The notes under the pieces: generated by a model
Database searches by the model: none
Told to the model about the DNA's origin: nothing
What the model saw: only the letters and a program-made list of their open reading frames with translations
In this document: positions 18,102 through 27,757 of the stretch, piece by piece
Layout: every line of letters begins with the position of its first letter
Position numbering within the stretch: position 1 is the first letter of the stretch
Position numbers and translations under genes: made by a program
Source: Novosphingobium panipatense
GTDB lineage: Bacteria; Pseudomonadota; Alphaproteobacteria; Sphingomonadales; Sphingomonadaceae
Direction: 5' to 3'
Assembly (NCBI RefSeq): GCF_002149965.1
Contig: NZ_MSQB01000009.1
Location: 59,325 to 123,324 of the forward strand
Length of the DNA stretch: 64,000 nucleotides

Positions 18102-19480
18102 CACCGGCCGCTGGTGCGCCATACCAGAAGGGCGAGCAATCCGTTGGCGACCAGCGCCTGCGCTACCGCCTGAATGCCCGCGCCCATCAACCCGAACGTC
18201 GTCAGGAGCCAGGGAAGAAGCGGCAGAAAAGCGAAGCTCGACAACAAGTTGGCCCACATCGAGCGCGCCGGGTGGCCAAGTGCCGTCAGCGCGGACGTGC
18301 ACGGCGGTCCGATCAGCGCTACAGCGCGCGCGGCGACCAGCGCGATCATCACGCTGGCTGCGGCTCCGAAGGCCGGCCCTGCCATCAGCCGGATGATCTG
18401 GGCCGGAAATATCCCGACGATGAGCACCACGGGAACCGCCGCTAGCACGGCAATGCCGACGACCTTCAGAAGCGTCTGGCGCAGCGCTCGCCCTCCGTAT
18501 CCGCCCGCAACGATGTGAGCCAGTTCGGCGTAGGAGGCATTGCCGAGGATCTGCGCAGGCTGCGCAAGGATGACGGTGGCGCGCTGCGCGACCGCAAAGA
18601 GCCCCGCCATGGCCGGTCCCATCACCCACCCGATGACCAGCGGCGCAACGCGGCCCGTCAGATCTCCGAGCGTCACGTCGGCGTTGCTTGCCAGCATGAA
18701 GCGCCAGATGCCGGTGTTGTCGGCGGTTACCCGGCCGGGTTCGGGGCGCAGTATCGCGCTCCCGAGACGCCGCACCGCCATCCACAGGCCGAGGCCCCAC
18801 ATCGCGGCGAATTCCGCCAGCGCCGCCAGCAACCATGCGAAGAGGAAGGACTTCACCCCCCAGCCGCAGGCGATGACCACCAGCGTCCCGATCAGGCGCA
18901 CGGTCGGCTGCACCAGATTGTGCAGGCCCAGAAGATCGAAGCGGCCGCACAACTGCAGGTAGCCCGAAGGCGTCGAGCGCACCGACCCGAGCACGGCGAA
19001 GGCATAATACGGTGCGAAGGCCATCGCCTTGGGCGACCATCCCAGATGAGGCCCGACGAACGGAACCAGCGCCATCGCCGAGATCACCGCCAGGGCGCCT
19101 CCCGCCAGTTCGACCTTTGCCCCGAAATGCAGCAATCGCGAAAGGCGGTGGACTTCCCCGTCGCGGTCGGCCTCGGCGCCATAGCGCACGATCGCCTGCC
19201 ACGAGGGGAATTCGATCACCCCGCACACCGTGGTCACATAGGCATGAACGAGGACCAGCACGCCGTAGTCCTTCGGCCCCAGGTAACGCGTCGCCAGCAG
19301 CAGATAGCCCAGGCTCATGATGCCCGCGCCCGCCTTGCCTCCCAGTACCAGGCCGAGGCTTGCGAAGATGCGGCGGACCCTGCCCGCCGGTCGATCGGTC
19401 ATCCTTCGCGCATCAGGATGTTCGGCGCGACGTGGTGTTGCCCATTCATGGTGCGCTTCTAGCGGCTTGCTATCGGACAT
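18101..19480 (-). CDS. Wzx-like polysaccharide flippase
   Basis: A 459-aa integral membrane protein of the MATE/MVF flippase fold (oligosaccharide flippase family). There are about 12 hydrophobic segments and the N-terminal signature RIFASLGLVLGGKAGAGIM...ATRYLGPKDYG. It would flip a lipid-linked glycan across the inner membrane. The start at 19480 gives 15-bp spacing from the upstream gene; an in-frame ATG at 19402 would remove a polar 26-aa leader and is a good alternative. With the neighbouring glycosyltransferases it points to assembly of a short glycan. No Wzy polymerase is seen in the window. Confidence 0.85.
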   Translation of the reverse strand: MSDSKPLEAHHEWATPRRAEHPDARRMTDRPAGRVRRIFASLGLVLGGKAGAGIMSLGYLLLATRYLGPKDYGVLVLVHAYVTTVCGVIEFPSWQAIVRYGAEADRDGEVHRLSRLLHFGAKVELAGGALAVISAMALVPFVGPHLGWSPKAMAFAPYYAFAVLGSVRSTPSGYLQLCGRFDLLGLHNLVQPTVRLIGTLVVIACGWGVKSFLFAWLLAALAEFAAMWGLGLWMAVRRLGSAILRPEPGRVTADNTGIWRFMLASNADVTLGDLTGRVAPLVIGWVMGPAMAGLFAVAQRATVILAQPAQILGNASYAELAHIVAGGYGGRALRQTLLKVVGIAVLAAVPVVLIVGIFPAQIIRLMAGPAFGAAASVMIALVAARAVALIGPPCTSALTALGHPARSMWANLLSSFAFLPLLPWLLTTFGLMGAGIQAVAQALVANGLLALLVWRTSGR

Positions 19481-19495
19481 GACCAGTCTTCGTGC

Positions 19496-20689
19496 TCATG
19501 CCGGAACGAGCTTGAGATGGCGATTGTCCCGGCGGCGGCGCTCCGCGAAAGCCGCAACGGCATTCGCCGCACGGACGGACGACGGCGTATCCTGAAGATC
19601 GAAGCTCTGCGCGAACAGATCCTGCTGCACCGCGCGGTAGCGGGCCAGGTGAAGCTCCTCGGCACGGTCCAGCGCCTGCGGAAGCTCTTCGGGCCGGGTA
19701 ATCACCTCGCCCGCCGTCCAGTGCCGGAAGTTGGGATCACCGCGCCATTCGTGGCCATGGCTGTTGAGGAAGATGCAGGGCCGCGGCCTCAGCAGGAACT
19801 CGTAGACCTGGCTGCTCGCGTCGCCCAGATAGATGTCGGCCGAGAGGGTATAGCTCATGTCGGTCGAAGCCCGGCTCCCGAGATCGACCTTGATGTTGTC
19901 GCCGCGCAGGAAGCGCGGGGGTATCTCTCCCGCCCTGTCGACCGTCAGCCTGTCGATGGTGACCACGTACTGCCGCTGGAACAGCATAACGTGCGGCGCG
20001 AAGAGCAACCCCTGGTCCGCGCGTCCCACGAACTGCTCGAAGACGCCGTGACCGTGGCGATACCATGACGAAAGATGCGGCGACGGATGCGGGTTGTAGA
20101 GCACGACCTGCTCCACGGTGGGAAGGAAACGGACCTGCCGGGTCTCGCGAACGAGATCGAATTTGGGATAGCCGACGATGGTTATCGCCTCCGGTGCCAT
20201 GCCCGCTTCCCGAACCAGCCGGTCGCGAATCTTGGGGCCGGAGCACAGGACATGATCGAAACAGGCGCTTGCCTTGTTGAAGCCGATCGCCCTGTCCCCG
20301 GCTCCGTGCCGGGTATGGACGATGCCCAGATTGGTGAGACCGTAGCGCGTCTTGAGGATCAGCGAGGTCTTCTCGGCCACGACCAGCACGTCGAGGCTGC
20401 GAAAGAACGCCAGATTGTCGCGGTAGATCAGCAGCTTTCCGGCAGGCACCATTTTGCCGAGCAGCGCGTCCACGCGGCGCGACAGCGGGGACGGTTCCAG
20501 TTCCACATGTTCGATCGTAGAGCCGATATGCGCGCCGCCAATGCGGCGCACTTCGGCCGCCAAAGCCGCGTTCGTGGTCGCGACCACGATCTGCCCCCCG
20601 AAGCCGATGTCGGCGAGGGCCATTGCGATCGGGAGACTATGGGCGACCTGGTGTATCTGGTCGTGATTGAACAGGAATCCGATGCGCAT
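19496..20689 (-). CDS. GT-B fold transferase, glycerophosphotransferase-like
   Basis: A 397-aa cytoplasmic protein starting MRIGFLFNHDQIHQVAHS. It contains an LGIVHTRHGAGDRAIGF segment, then YNPHPSPHLSSWY, and an ADIYLGDASSQVYEFLLRPRPC segment. That last motif (GD.SS..YE) is the hallmark of CDP-glycerol glycerophosphotransferases and UDP-GlcNAc 2-epimerase-like GT-B folds. It probably modifies the same glycan as its neighbours. A conserved 27-bp intergenic motif lies 8 bp upstream of the start. The enzyme activity is not resolved from sequence alone. Confidence 0.65.
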   Translation of the reverse strand: MRIGFLFNHDQIHQVAHSLPIAMALADIGFGGQIVVATTNAALAAEVRRIGGAHIGSTIEHVELEPSPLSRRVDALLGKMVPAGKLLIYRDNLAFFRSLDVLVVAEKTSLILKTRYGLTNLGIVHTRHGAGDRAIGFNKASACFDHVLCSGPKIRDRLVREAGMAPEAITIVGYPKFDLVRETRQVRFLPTVEQVVLYNPHPSPHLSSWYRHGHGVFEQFVGRADQGLLFAPHVMLFQRQYVVTIDRLTVDRAGEIPPRFLRGDNIKVDLGSRASTDMSYTLSADIYLGDASSQVYEFLLRPRPCIFLNSHGHEWRGDPNFRHWTAGEVITRPEELPQALDRAEELHLARYRAVQQDLFAQSFDLQDTPSSVRAANAVAAFAERRRRDNRHLKLVPA

Positions 20690-20697
20690 GGTCGCTT

Positions 20698-20724
20698 GAC
20701 TCCGCGACCCGCGAAGACCCGCAC
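20698..20724 (-). promoter_or_regulatory. Intergenic motif copy B
   Basis: Minus-strand sequence GTGCGGGTCTTCGCGGGTCG then CGGAGTC, 8 bp before the start at 20689. Related copies are at 24592-24620 and 30152-30180. Confidence 0.45.
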
Positions 20725-20750
20725 CCCGTACATCGCATTTTTTCTTTTTA

Positions 20751-21905
20751 TCAGGCGGCCCTGACGCCGCGGCCCAGTTCGCCGTAAGCGGTGAAAAGCC
20801 CTTCGAAGTGCTCGACGTTGCTGACGACCCGGCGCTGCCCTTGGGGGACATGCGCGCTCTCGCAGAATTTCACGATCGCGTTCGCCAGCGAAAAACGGTT
20901 ACCGGCCTTGAAGGTCAGCCCGCCGCCGTGCAGCGCATGATCGGCGGCGCCGCCTGCGTCGGGCACGATCACGGTGGTTCCGCTGGCCCGCGCTTCGGCG
21001 CCAACCATGCAGAAGGTTTCGGCCTCGCAGCCATGCACGACCGCATCGGCGCTCGCGAGGATCGCCGCGAAGGCGGAGCGATCGCGCTCGGGTTCGAACA
21101 GGCGGACGTGAGGATTCCCGGCGATGGCGCTGCGGATCGCGCGTTTCTCGCGGCCCTGGCCGAACAGGACCAGCCCCACGGGCACTTGCGCGCTGGCGGC
21201 GGCGACGGCATCGACCACCATCGGCCAGCGCTTTTCGGGCGCCAGCCTGCCCGCCGCCACCAGCAGACGGGCACTGGGATCGAGACCGCACAAGGCCAGC
21301 AGCTGTGCCCTCAACTGCGGATCACGCCGCCCGGGCGTGAAGACGCCGGTTTCGACGCCCAGCGGATGAACCCGGACGCCGGACACCCCGCCCTCGCGAA
21401 GTCGGCTCGCAAGGTCGTGGTTGGCACAAACGGTCATGTCGAACGCATGGCCAAGGTCGCGCAAGTGATCCCAGTATCGCTCGAACCCGCGATCGATGCG
21501 GGAACGCGCAAGGAAAGGCTCGAACCAACGATAGGCGTAAGCGGACAGCGGATCGGCATGCATCACCAGGCTACGGCGCGCATCGCCCCGCCAGCGGGCG
21601 ACCATGGCCGGGCTGCGCCATGGCGACGACACTTCCACCACATCGGGCTTTTGCGCATCCAGCGCGGCATGCAGGGCGGGCTCGTCGGCGAAGTAGCCGT
21701 ACTTGCGGTCAAGCGGAAACCGGGGCGAGGGCAGGGTCACGATCGATGCGCCGGGAGCACGCCGGACGACGGCGTGCTCCTCCCCCGGCACGATGACGAC
21801 GATCTCGTGCCCGAGTTGCGGCCCGATGCGCAGTTTCTGCTCGATATAAGTGCGCACCCCGCCGCCCTGAGGGCTGTAGAACGCGCAGACATCGACGATT
21901 TTCAA
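20751..21905 (-). CDS. Glycosyltransferase family 4
   Basis: A 384-aa GT-B glycosyltransferase. The N-terminal motif FYSPQGGGVRTYIEQK is typical of GT4, and the C-terminal half shows AAGRLAPEKRW and a nucleotide-binding helix AETFCMVGAEARASGTTVIV (EX7E-like). It lies 3 bp downstream of the DUF2141 gene, in the same operon. By pattern it resembles alpha-mannosyl or glucosyl transferases acting on lipid or glycan acceptors; the specific sugar is unknown. Confidence 0.86.
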   Translation of the reverse strand: MKIVDVCAFYSPQGGGVRTYIEQKLRIGPQLGHEIVVIVPGEEHAVVRRAPGASIVTLPSPRFPLDRKYGYFADEPALHAALDAQKPDVVEVSSPWRSPAMVARWRGDARRSLVMHADPLSAYAYRWFEPFLARSRIDRGFERYWDHLRDLGHAFDMTVCANHDLASRLREGGVSGVRVHPLGVETGVFTPGRRDPQLRAQLLALCGLDPSARLLVAAGRLAPEKRWPMVVDAVAAASAQVPVGLVLFGQGREKRAIRSAIAGNPHVRLFEPERDRSAFAAILASADAVVHGCEAETFCMVGAEARASGTTVIVPDAGGAADHALHGGGLTFKAGNRFSLANAIVKFCESAHVPQGQRRVVSNVEHFEGLFTAYGELGRGVRAA

Positions 21906-21908
21906 GGG

Positions 21909-22451
21909 TCAGCCCTTTCGCTTGAGCGGCGCGACGCCCAGGCCGCTGCGGTAGTTCATCACGATGGAGAGCGGCGTCGGTCCCGCCCCGACGGAGATCG
22001 CGACCTTCGCCGCCTTCGGCTTGCTCCAGCCCAATCTGGGGTTGCCCGAAAAGCCGATCCCGTCGACCGTCCATCCGAACTTGCGATTGCCATCCCGGTC
22101 GTGCAGCAACGACACCGCATAGATGCCCGGGCCGGGCACGCGGATGCACAAGTGCACCTCACCCGTCTGCGGGACCTGGCCCTCGACCCGGCGGAACACC
22201 TTGCCCGCGTTGAGCAGCACATTGTCGTCCGCGAGGAAGTCCTCGTCGTCGGCCGGGTAGACTTCCAGCTTGAGCAGGCCCTGCCGGTCCTTCAGCCCTT
22301 CCACATCGACCATCAGCGACGGCCCGTGTTCGTCGGGACGGCACTGCCCTTCCTTTTTGCCCAGGTCAGGCGAAGACCGCAGCCCCGCCCCGCAAAGCAG
22401 CAGGCCGGTCATGGCGAGCGTCATGGAAATCAGGGCCGGGCGGATCACCAT
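21909..22451 (-). CDS. Exported DUF2141-family protein
   Basis: A 180-aa protein with an N-terminal signal or anchor segment (ALISMTLAMTGLLLCGAGL). A beta-rich DUF2141-like domain follows, with KLEVYPADDEDF and the YAVSLLHDRDGNRKFGW segment characteristic of this family. It is likely periplasmic or outer-membrane associated, with unknown function. The start overlaps the stop of the membrane-protein gene upstream by 7 bp, so it belongs to the glycan operon. Confidence 0.72.
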   Translation of the reverse strand: MVIRPALISMTLAMTGLLLCGAGLRSSPDLGKKEGQCRPDEHGPSLMVDVEGLKDRQGLLKLEVYPADDEDFLADDNVLLNAGKVFRRVEGQVPQTGEVHLCIRVPGPGIYAVSLLHDRDGNRKFGWTVDGIGFSGNPRLGWSKPKAAKVAISVGAGPTPLSIVMNYRSGLGVAPLKRKG

Positions 22452-23350
22452 GCATCGACCGCCCGGCGCAACAGGTCCGCCATCACCAGCCCCAGTCCCA
22501 ACACGAGGTGCACCAGCAGGATCGCCGAAGCCATCATCGTCATGAGTGCGGCGATGTCGGTCTCGTGGCCGAGCGTGAAGACGGCAAGCCCTGCGAAGAC
22601 CACGTCCTTGTTGGGGATGAACGGCAGGCGCGAGATCAGCAGACGCATCGTCGCCAGCAGCAACCACCACATCGCCGGGACCGAGGGGAGCACCATGTGC
22701 CACAGCACCGCCGACAGGATCGTCGTGATGACGATGCGCCACAGATGCATGATGATGATGTACCGCAGCGCATCCCGGTCCAGCGAGAATATCCGGCGCC
22801 GGAACGCCATTGCCAGGATCGACGTCGCCAGAACCACCGACAGCGAAAGCATGACCGCACGGTTCTCGAAACCGATCGTGGACGAACCCAGGAATGGCCA
22901 CAGCACCACCAGCAGGATGAGCGTGACGCCGTTCCCCGCCATGGCGGACAGGATCGACACGTCCTTGATCGCTCCGAACGGCGCCGCGGTCATGGTGCTG
23001 CGCTGACGCGCCCAGGCATAGAAATAGGCCTCGCCCAGATATCCGAGCAGAAGTTCGTTGCACACCAGCTTGCGCAGCAGCGCCGCGAAACCCTCGACGG
23101 GGAGTTGCCACAAGCGGCGATAGATGAACCACTCGCTGCCGGGGCCGGCCAGATAGCTGAGCGCGAAGACGATCCAGAACCCCGGATCGCGAGGGACCAT
23201 CGACAGGATCCTGGCCGTGTCCATGCCGCGCAGTTCGAGGACTACCCCCAGCGCGATCAGGATCGAGAACAGCACCGGCAGCAGCGCGGTACGGCGCTTC
23301 CACGAAAGCGTGTCCTGGGCACGAAGCAGGATGTTCGGTCGTTCCGCCAT
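22445..23350 (-). CDS. Polytopic membrane protein of unknown function
   Basis: A 301-aa protein from ATG 23350, with about 7-8 hydrophobic segments starting LLPVLFSILIALGVVLEL. The general pattern (an LAGPGSEWFIYRRLW segment, conserved charges in loops) resembles the membrane part of flippase or LPG-synthase-like proteins, but no diagnostic motif is visible. It sits between two glycosyltransferase blocks and overlaps the DUF2141 gene, so a role in glycan or lipid transport is inferred only from position. A TTG codon at 23374 is an alternative start. Confidence 0.6.
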   Translation of the reverse strand: MAERPNILLRAQDTLSWKRRTALLPVLFSILIALGVVLELRGMDTARILSMVPRDPGFWIVFALSYLAGPGSEWFIYRRLWQLPVEGFAALLRKLVCNELLLGYLGEAYFYAWARQRSTMTAAPFGAIKDVSILSAMAGNGVTLILLVVLWPFLGSSTIGFENRAVMLSLSVVLATSILAMAFRRRIFSLDRDALRYIIIMHLWRIVITTILSAVLWHMVLPSVPAMWWLLLATMRLLISRLPFIPNKDVVFAGLAVFTLGHETDIAALMTMMASAILLVHLVLGLGLVMADLLRRAVDAW

Positions 23351-23421
23351 GGAAAGGGAGGGTGGCTGAAGCAAAAGGAATTCCTTGAGAGTGAACAGGA
23401 TATCCGCAGGAAAGCGCGCGA

Positions 23422-24591
23422 TTACCGCAAAGTCGGGGATGCCATCAGGACCCGCATCCGCCTGGCAGAAGCGATAGCCCGTCGCATCGTCGTCACGTAG
23501 GCACCGGCGGCGATCTCGACGGTGAAGCGGTGCGCATACTCGCGCTGCATCGGCCCGGGTCGCGGAAGCTCGTCCGCGTGCGCTATTTCCCGCGCCAGCG
23601 CATCGATGTCGCCGACCGGGACCAGTGTTGCCCGCACCCCTCGTCCGGCCAGTTCCTGCATGTTGGAGGAACAGTCGGTGGCGACGATCTGCAGGCCTGC
23701 CGCAATCGCCTCCAGGACGACCGCGGGCACGCCCTCGTAATTCGAGGAAAGCAGGAGGCAGTCCGCATCGCGCAAGTAGGGGTCCGGATCTGTCACGTGG
23801 CCGCGGAAGCGCACCTTCTCCTCGATCGCCAGACTGCGCACGAGCGCTTCCAATCGGCCCCGTTCCGGCCCATCGCCCACGATGGTGAGTTCGTCCCCGG
23901 GCCTGAAGCCGGCCGCGAACGCGCGCAGCATGACTTCGAGGTTCTTCTGGGGCACGAGACGCGAAAGCGCCAGGAAGCGATAGCGATGGCGACTGCGTTG
24001 AAGCCGGGGGATCGCGACAAGACGATCGTAACGCGCCTGGGTCAGGGCCGGATCATGGATGGTGGTGACACGATGCCCGCCCACCGACATGCCTTTGACG
24101 ATCTCGCCGTGCATGGGTTCGGCCAGCGCCACGAAACGGTCCAGGGTCATCCCCTGCACTCGCAGCCACAACTGGTAGATGCGGCGCCGGAAGATCGACT
24201 TGTCGCGGCGCACCAGATCGTTGCTCACCTTGCTCACGACAGGCGGGCAACGCTCGCCAAGCAGGAACCGCGCAGCGACGCAGACGATCGCGTAAGTGTT
24301 GCCGGGGCAGAAGATCACGTCCACCCGCTCGCGGGACAAGTGCAGGAAGAAGCACCAGATCATCCAGATCGTCTCGAACCGCGCGGTCGGTACGCGGCTC
24401 GAGACGATCCGGTAATCGAGGTCCGCGCTGACGCGGCCGCGATCCGGGCCTTCGTCCCTTCCCAGGACGATGGAAACCTGGTGGCCGGTCTGCTGCCAGC
24501 GTTCAGCCAGATTGAAGGCCACACGCTCGACCCCACCGGGTTCGAAGCTGTGAATGGGTATTGCGATCCGCAAGGGCTCCGTCATGCCCAT
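23422..24591 (-). CDS. Glycosyltransferase family 4
   Basis: A 389-aa GT-B glycosyltransferase. It opens with IPIHSFEPGGVERVAFNLA, the usual GT4 glycine-rich motif. It continues with LSRLVPQKNLEVMLRAF and the donor-binding segment NYEGVPAVVLEAIAAGLQIV (two Glu seven apart). The start at 24591 abuts intergenic motif copy A. It is the first glycosyltransferase of the cluster and follows the deacetylase gene by 54 bp. Confidence 0.88.
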   Translation of the reverse strand: MGMTEPLRIAIPIHSFEPGGVERVAFNLAERWQQTGHQVSIVLGRDEGPDRGRVSADLDYRIVSSRVPTARFETIWMIWCFFLHLSRERVDVIFCPGNTYAIVCVAARFLLGERCPPVVSKVSNDLVRRDKSIFRRRIYQLWLRVQGMTLDRFVALAEPMHGEIVKGMSVGGHRVTTIHDPALTQARYDRLVAIPRLQRSRHRYRFLALSRLVPQKNLEVMLRAFAAGFRPGDELTIVGDGPERGRLEALVRSLAIEEKVRFRGHVTDPDPYLRDADCLLLSSNYEGVPAVVLEAIAAGLQIVATDCSSNMQELAGRGVRATLVPVGDIDALAREIAHADELPRPGPMQREYAHRFTVEIAAGAYVTTMRRAIASARRMRVLMASPTLR

Positions 24592-24620
24592 GGGACTCCG
24601 CGTCCCGGCAGGACCCGCAC
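24592..24620 (-). promoter_or_regulatory. Intergenic motif copy A
   Basis: Minus-strand GTGCGGGTCCTGCCGGGACG then CGGAGTCCC, ending directly before the start codon at 24591. It shares GTGCGG, TC, CGGG and CGGAGTC with copies B and C. Confidence 0.45.
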
Positions 24621-24645
24621 CACCCGCGATGCGGCGTTGCGGAAA

Positions 24646-25395
24646 TTATTTCAGGAGGTCGGCGTAGCGTCCCGGAACGTGGCGCCGGGAGAAGGCGCGC
24701 AAGGTTGCATCGATGCTGGCGATGATCGAGCCCTTGGTCACGTCGCCGGGATGGACCGCCAGCCGCAGGGTGCGCAGCGGCTGCAGTGCAGGGCGCGCCA
24801 GAGCTGCAAAGGCGAGCGAGGACGCGGTGCGCATCGTGCTGCGCGAAGCCCAGGTGACCACCGGCCCGCGCGCCAGCGGCTGCTCCTCGTGCCCCGGTCG
24901 CCACACCCGCATGTGGTCCTCGGCGAGGGCGAAGCCGCATTCGCCGAGCGCCTGCATCGCGCCCGGGCCGTAGAGCCATGCAGGCGCGATGAAGCCCGCA
25001 GCGGGCCTGCCGATGATGTCCTCGACCAGCGCCTTGCCGTCTCGCATGCGACGCAGCGCCTCGGCATGCGAAAGGCCGAGGAATTCGCCCTCGCCCGCCG
25101 TCATGTGCCGGGCCTTCAGGCTGGCGGCGGCGCCCTTGTGCTCGGCGGTGTCGCGGTGGAACCAGCCGTGCACGAACATCTCGACCCCGTTGTCCGCCCA
25201 GGCGCGCAGTCTGGCCTGGAACGCGCGCGCCTCGGCAAGCGGAGCGCGGCCCCAGTGGTCGGGCACCACCAGCATGGCATACCGCGCCGGGCCGAGCCGC
25301 GCCTCGATCAGATCGGCCAGCCGGTCAACCTGGCTTTCGAGGCAGGGCGCGACGTCGTGGATCGAGGCCAGCAGGCGCTTCTCAGAAACTTGCAT
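24646..25395 (-). CDS. Polysaccharide deacetylase-like protein (DUF2334 type)
   Basis: A 249-aa protein of the NodB/DUF2334 fold. Its first strand reads LLASIHDVAP, with the metal-site Asp, and a later strand has EMFVHGWFHRD with the conserved His pair. No signal peptide is evident, so the substrate may be a cytoplasmic glycan or lipid-linked precursor. The start overlaps the TonB receptor 3' end by 14 bp, which physically links the FecIR-receptor unit to the glycan genes. Confidence 0.72.
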   Translation of the reverse strand: MQVSEKRLLASIHDVAPCLESQVDRLADLIEARLGPARYAMLVVPDHWGRAPLAEARAFQARLRAWADNGVEMFVHGWFHRDTAEHKGAAASLKARHMTAGEGEFLGLSHAEALRRMRDGKALVEDIIGRPAAGFIAPAWLYGPGAMQALGECGFALAEDHMRVWRPGHEEQPLARGPVVTWASRSTMRTASSLAFAALARPALQPLRTLRLAVHPGDVTKGSIIASIDATLRAFSRRHVPGRYADLLK

Positions 25396-27757
25396 CGAAA
25401 CCTATCCTGATCGAGCGCGGACGCATCGGCGTCTGCTGCAGTCCGTCCGCGACGGAGAAGGGATTGCCAAAGGCGAATGTATTCGCACGGGTATTGAGCA
25501 GGTTGTCGAGGTCCAGCGCCAAGCCCCATTTGCTGAAGCCCAGTCGCGCGCCCGTCGATACGTCGTAGTAGCGCCCCTGCCCCAGCGCGAAAGGCGCCCG
25601 GATCGCGAGCTTGGAATGTCCGACGTAGCGCACTGCGGCATCGAGCGTGACCCGCGCCCATGACAATTCCCGATCGTACTTGGCCGCCACGCGCCAGCCT
25701 TCGTCGGCGATGTTGGGCAAGTCACGATCGGTGGCGTCGGCAAAGGCGGCCGCCGGTTTGGACAAGTCGCTGGAATTGAGGAAGCCCGCGGCTTCGAACG
25801 ACAGATGGTCCTGAGCGCGCCATGCCAACGAAAACGCCACGTTCTTCACACGGCCGGAACCGATGTTGGCGATATAGGGTAGCCCGTCCAGGCCCACGAG
25901 ATCGGCCTGCACGTCCCGCCACTGCGCCAGCGAGACCGCGAGGCTTCCCGAGAGGCAGGCATCCTTCTCCATCCCGAAACGGATCCCCGCCTCTACGGTG
26001 CGGATACGGTCGGCCCCGAAACGCTCGGCGCTCTGCGAGTTGGAGGAACCCGTCACTTGCAGCCCGCCGGGACGATAGCCCTGCTGAAAACGGCCATAGA
26101 CGAGCAGTCCGGGCCGCGCCGTCCACGAAATCGCGGCAGAGGGAAGGAACCGCTTCTGGGTGCGTACGGGCTCGAAGTCCTCGGAGGCCATCTGCCCGAT
26201 GAACTGGCTCGTCTGCCGCACGTAGCTCAGTCGCCCGCCCGCGGTCAGCACGAGCGTTTTCGTGATCGGCACCCCGACTTCCCCGAACCCGGCCAGGTCG
26301 AGCGTCGTGTTCGACAGGCTGGTGAGCAGGTCCGGTGAGCCGGGCGTGCCCATGCTGCGCACGACCCGGTCGTCGTTGTGCACGACGCCGAACCCGGCCA
26401 GCCAGGTCCCCGATCCGCCCCAACTGCCGGACAATCGCGTCTCGTGGGACAGGAGGTGCACCGTGATCTCCTCGGTGAACTCGACCGGCAATGCGGCTCC
26501 GCCAGGCGTCGCGTCGAACGTGGAATCGATCGTGTGATCGGCGTAACCGGTGGAGGACACCAACTGCACCGCGCCCCAGTCCCGCCGCACTGTGAGGTCG
26601 GCCAGTCGATAGTCGTTGTCGAACGGTTGCGCGATCGCGGACCGGCGGGTCAGGTCCGGCTCGCCCCGCAAGGTGTATTGCCCGTCGCGAGAGGCGATGT
26701 CCTGGCTGAGGACCGACAGGTCGACGGTCCACGCCATGTCCGGCTGCCAGCGCAAACCGGAGCGGAAGCCCGTAGTCTTGTTGCGATTGATGTCGCGCAA
26801 GCCCCGCTCGACATCGTCGATATAGCCGCCGTCAACGGTTTCGTAGGCAACTGCGCGCAGCGCCAGCTTGCCCCGCGCGAGGACGAGATTGCCGGTCACC
26901 GCCCCGTCGCCGCCCGGCGCACCGTCCTGCGTCAGGCGAACGCCTGCGGACACGTCGAAGGTATCGGATTGCAGGTCGGGCGCGTTGGGCACCAGCCGGA
27001 TGATGCCGCCCAGCGTCCCCGCACCGTAAAGGGTGCCCTGCGGCCCTTCGAGCACTTCGACGCGGGCGATGTCGTAAAGCGCCAGATCGGGATCGGGCGC
27101 GCTGTAGATCAGACGCGTTTCGCCCAGGTACTGGCTGATCGTCGCCTGACTGGAACCGTTGAAGCTGCTGTCGGCGATCCCGCGAATGAACACCTTGTTG
27201 CGGCCCGGCCCCAGGTTCGTGGAGGAAAGCTGGGGCAGCTTGCCGAGGATGAAGCCGGTGCCCTTGCCACCGGCGCGCGCAAGCTCGGTCCGCTCGGGCT
27301 CGACCACCGAGATACTGGCCGGGTAGTCGAGCAGCCCAAGGCGCTGCTTGGTCGCGGTGACGACGATGTCGGGGCCGGAACCCTCCGCAGGCAGGGACAG
27401 GCGCGGCGGGCGGGGAGTGCTTTTGCGCGGCGCCGGGACCTGCCTGACGAGCTTCACCGTCCGGGCATCGACGAAGACAAAGCCGTAGCCACTGCCCGCA
27501 AGCAGCGCGGCCAGCGCCTGCGCCGTGTCGTAACGCCCCCTGATCCCGCGCGTGCGCAGCGTATCAAGCCGGCTGTCCCCGATGGCGATCGAGATCCCCG
27601 CCTGCTCCGACAGGACGATAAGCGCATCCGACAGCCGCCCGGCCGGAACCGAGAACTGCTGCGCGGTGCGCGCCTGCGCCAATGTCGGAGTGGCCAGGGC
27701 GACGGCTGCCGCCAGACTTGCGCACGCCCACCCGTTACCGCGTAATCGACCAACCAT
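25382..27757 (-). CDS. TonB-dependent receptor with N-terminal STN signalling domain
   Basis: A 791-aa outer-membrane receptor. A signal peptide ends near residue 29 (LATPTLAQA). An STN domain (about 40-105, including LSDALIVLSEQAGISIAI) signals to a FecR partner. The plug domain follows (GSGPDIVVTATKQR, then LEGPQGTLYGAGTLGG), then the beta barrel, ending with Phe in IRIGFDASF. This is the FecA/FpvA layout: substrate binding outside triggers FecR and FecI. The start overlaps fecR by 23 bp. Iron-siderophore uptake is typical of the family, but glycan or other metal substrates are possible given the operon. Confidence 0.9.
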   Translation of the reverse strand: MVGRLRGNGWACASLAAAVALATPTLAQARTAQQFSVPAGRLSDALIVLSEQAGISIAIGDSRLDTLRTRGIRGRYDTAQALAALLAGSGYGFVFVDARTVKLVRQVPAPRKSTPRPPRLSLPAEGSGPDIVVTATKQRLGLLDYPASISVVEPERTELARAGGKGTGFILGKLPQLSSTNLGPGRNKVFIRGIADSSFNGSSQATISQYLGETRLIYSAPDPDLALYDIARVEVLEGPQGTLYGAGTLGGIIRLVPNAPDLQSDTFDVSAGVRLTQDGAPGGDGAVTGNLVLARGKLALRAVAYETVDGGYIDDVERGLRDINRNKTTGFRSGLRWQPDMAWTVDLSVLSQDIASRDGQYTLRGEPDLTRRSAIAQPFDNDYRLADLTVRRDWGAVQLVSSTGYADHTIDSTFDATPGGAALPVEFTEEITVHLLSHETRLSGSWGGSGTWLAGFGVVHNDDRVVRSMGTPGSPDLLTSLSNTTLDLAGFGEVGVPITKTLVLTAGGRLSYVRQTSQFIGQMASEDFEPVRTQKRFLPSAAISWTARPGLLVYGRFQQGYRPGGLQVTGSSNSQSAERFGADRIRTVEAGIRFGMEKDACLSGSLAVSLAQWRDVQADLVGLDGLPYIANIGSGRVKNVAFSLAWRAQDHLSFEAAGFLNSSDLSKPAAAFADATDRDLPNIADEGWRVAAKYDRELSWARVTLDAAVRYVGHSKLAIRAPFALGQGRYYDVSTGARLGFSKWGLALDLDNLLNTRANTFAFGNPFSVADGLQQTPMRPRSIRIGFDASF

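Noticed and set aside
17016..19226. A single 736-aa minus-strand frame
   Set aside because: It is the glycosyltransferase frame running open into the flippase gene; the flippase in another frame has a clear membrane profile and the GT4 N-terminus begins at 18101.
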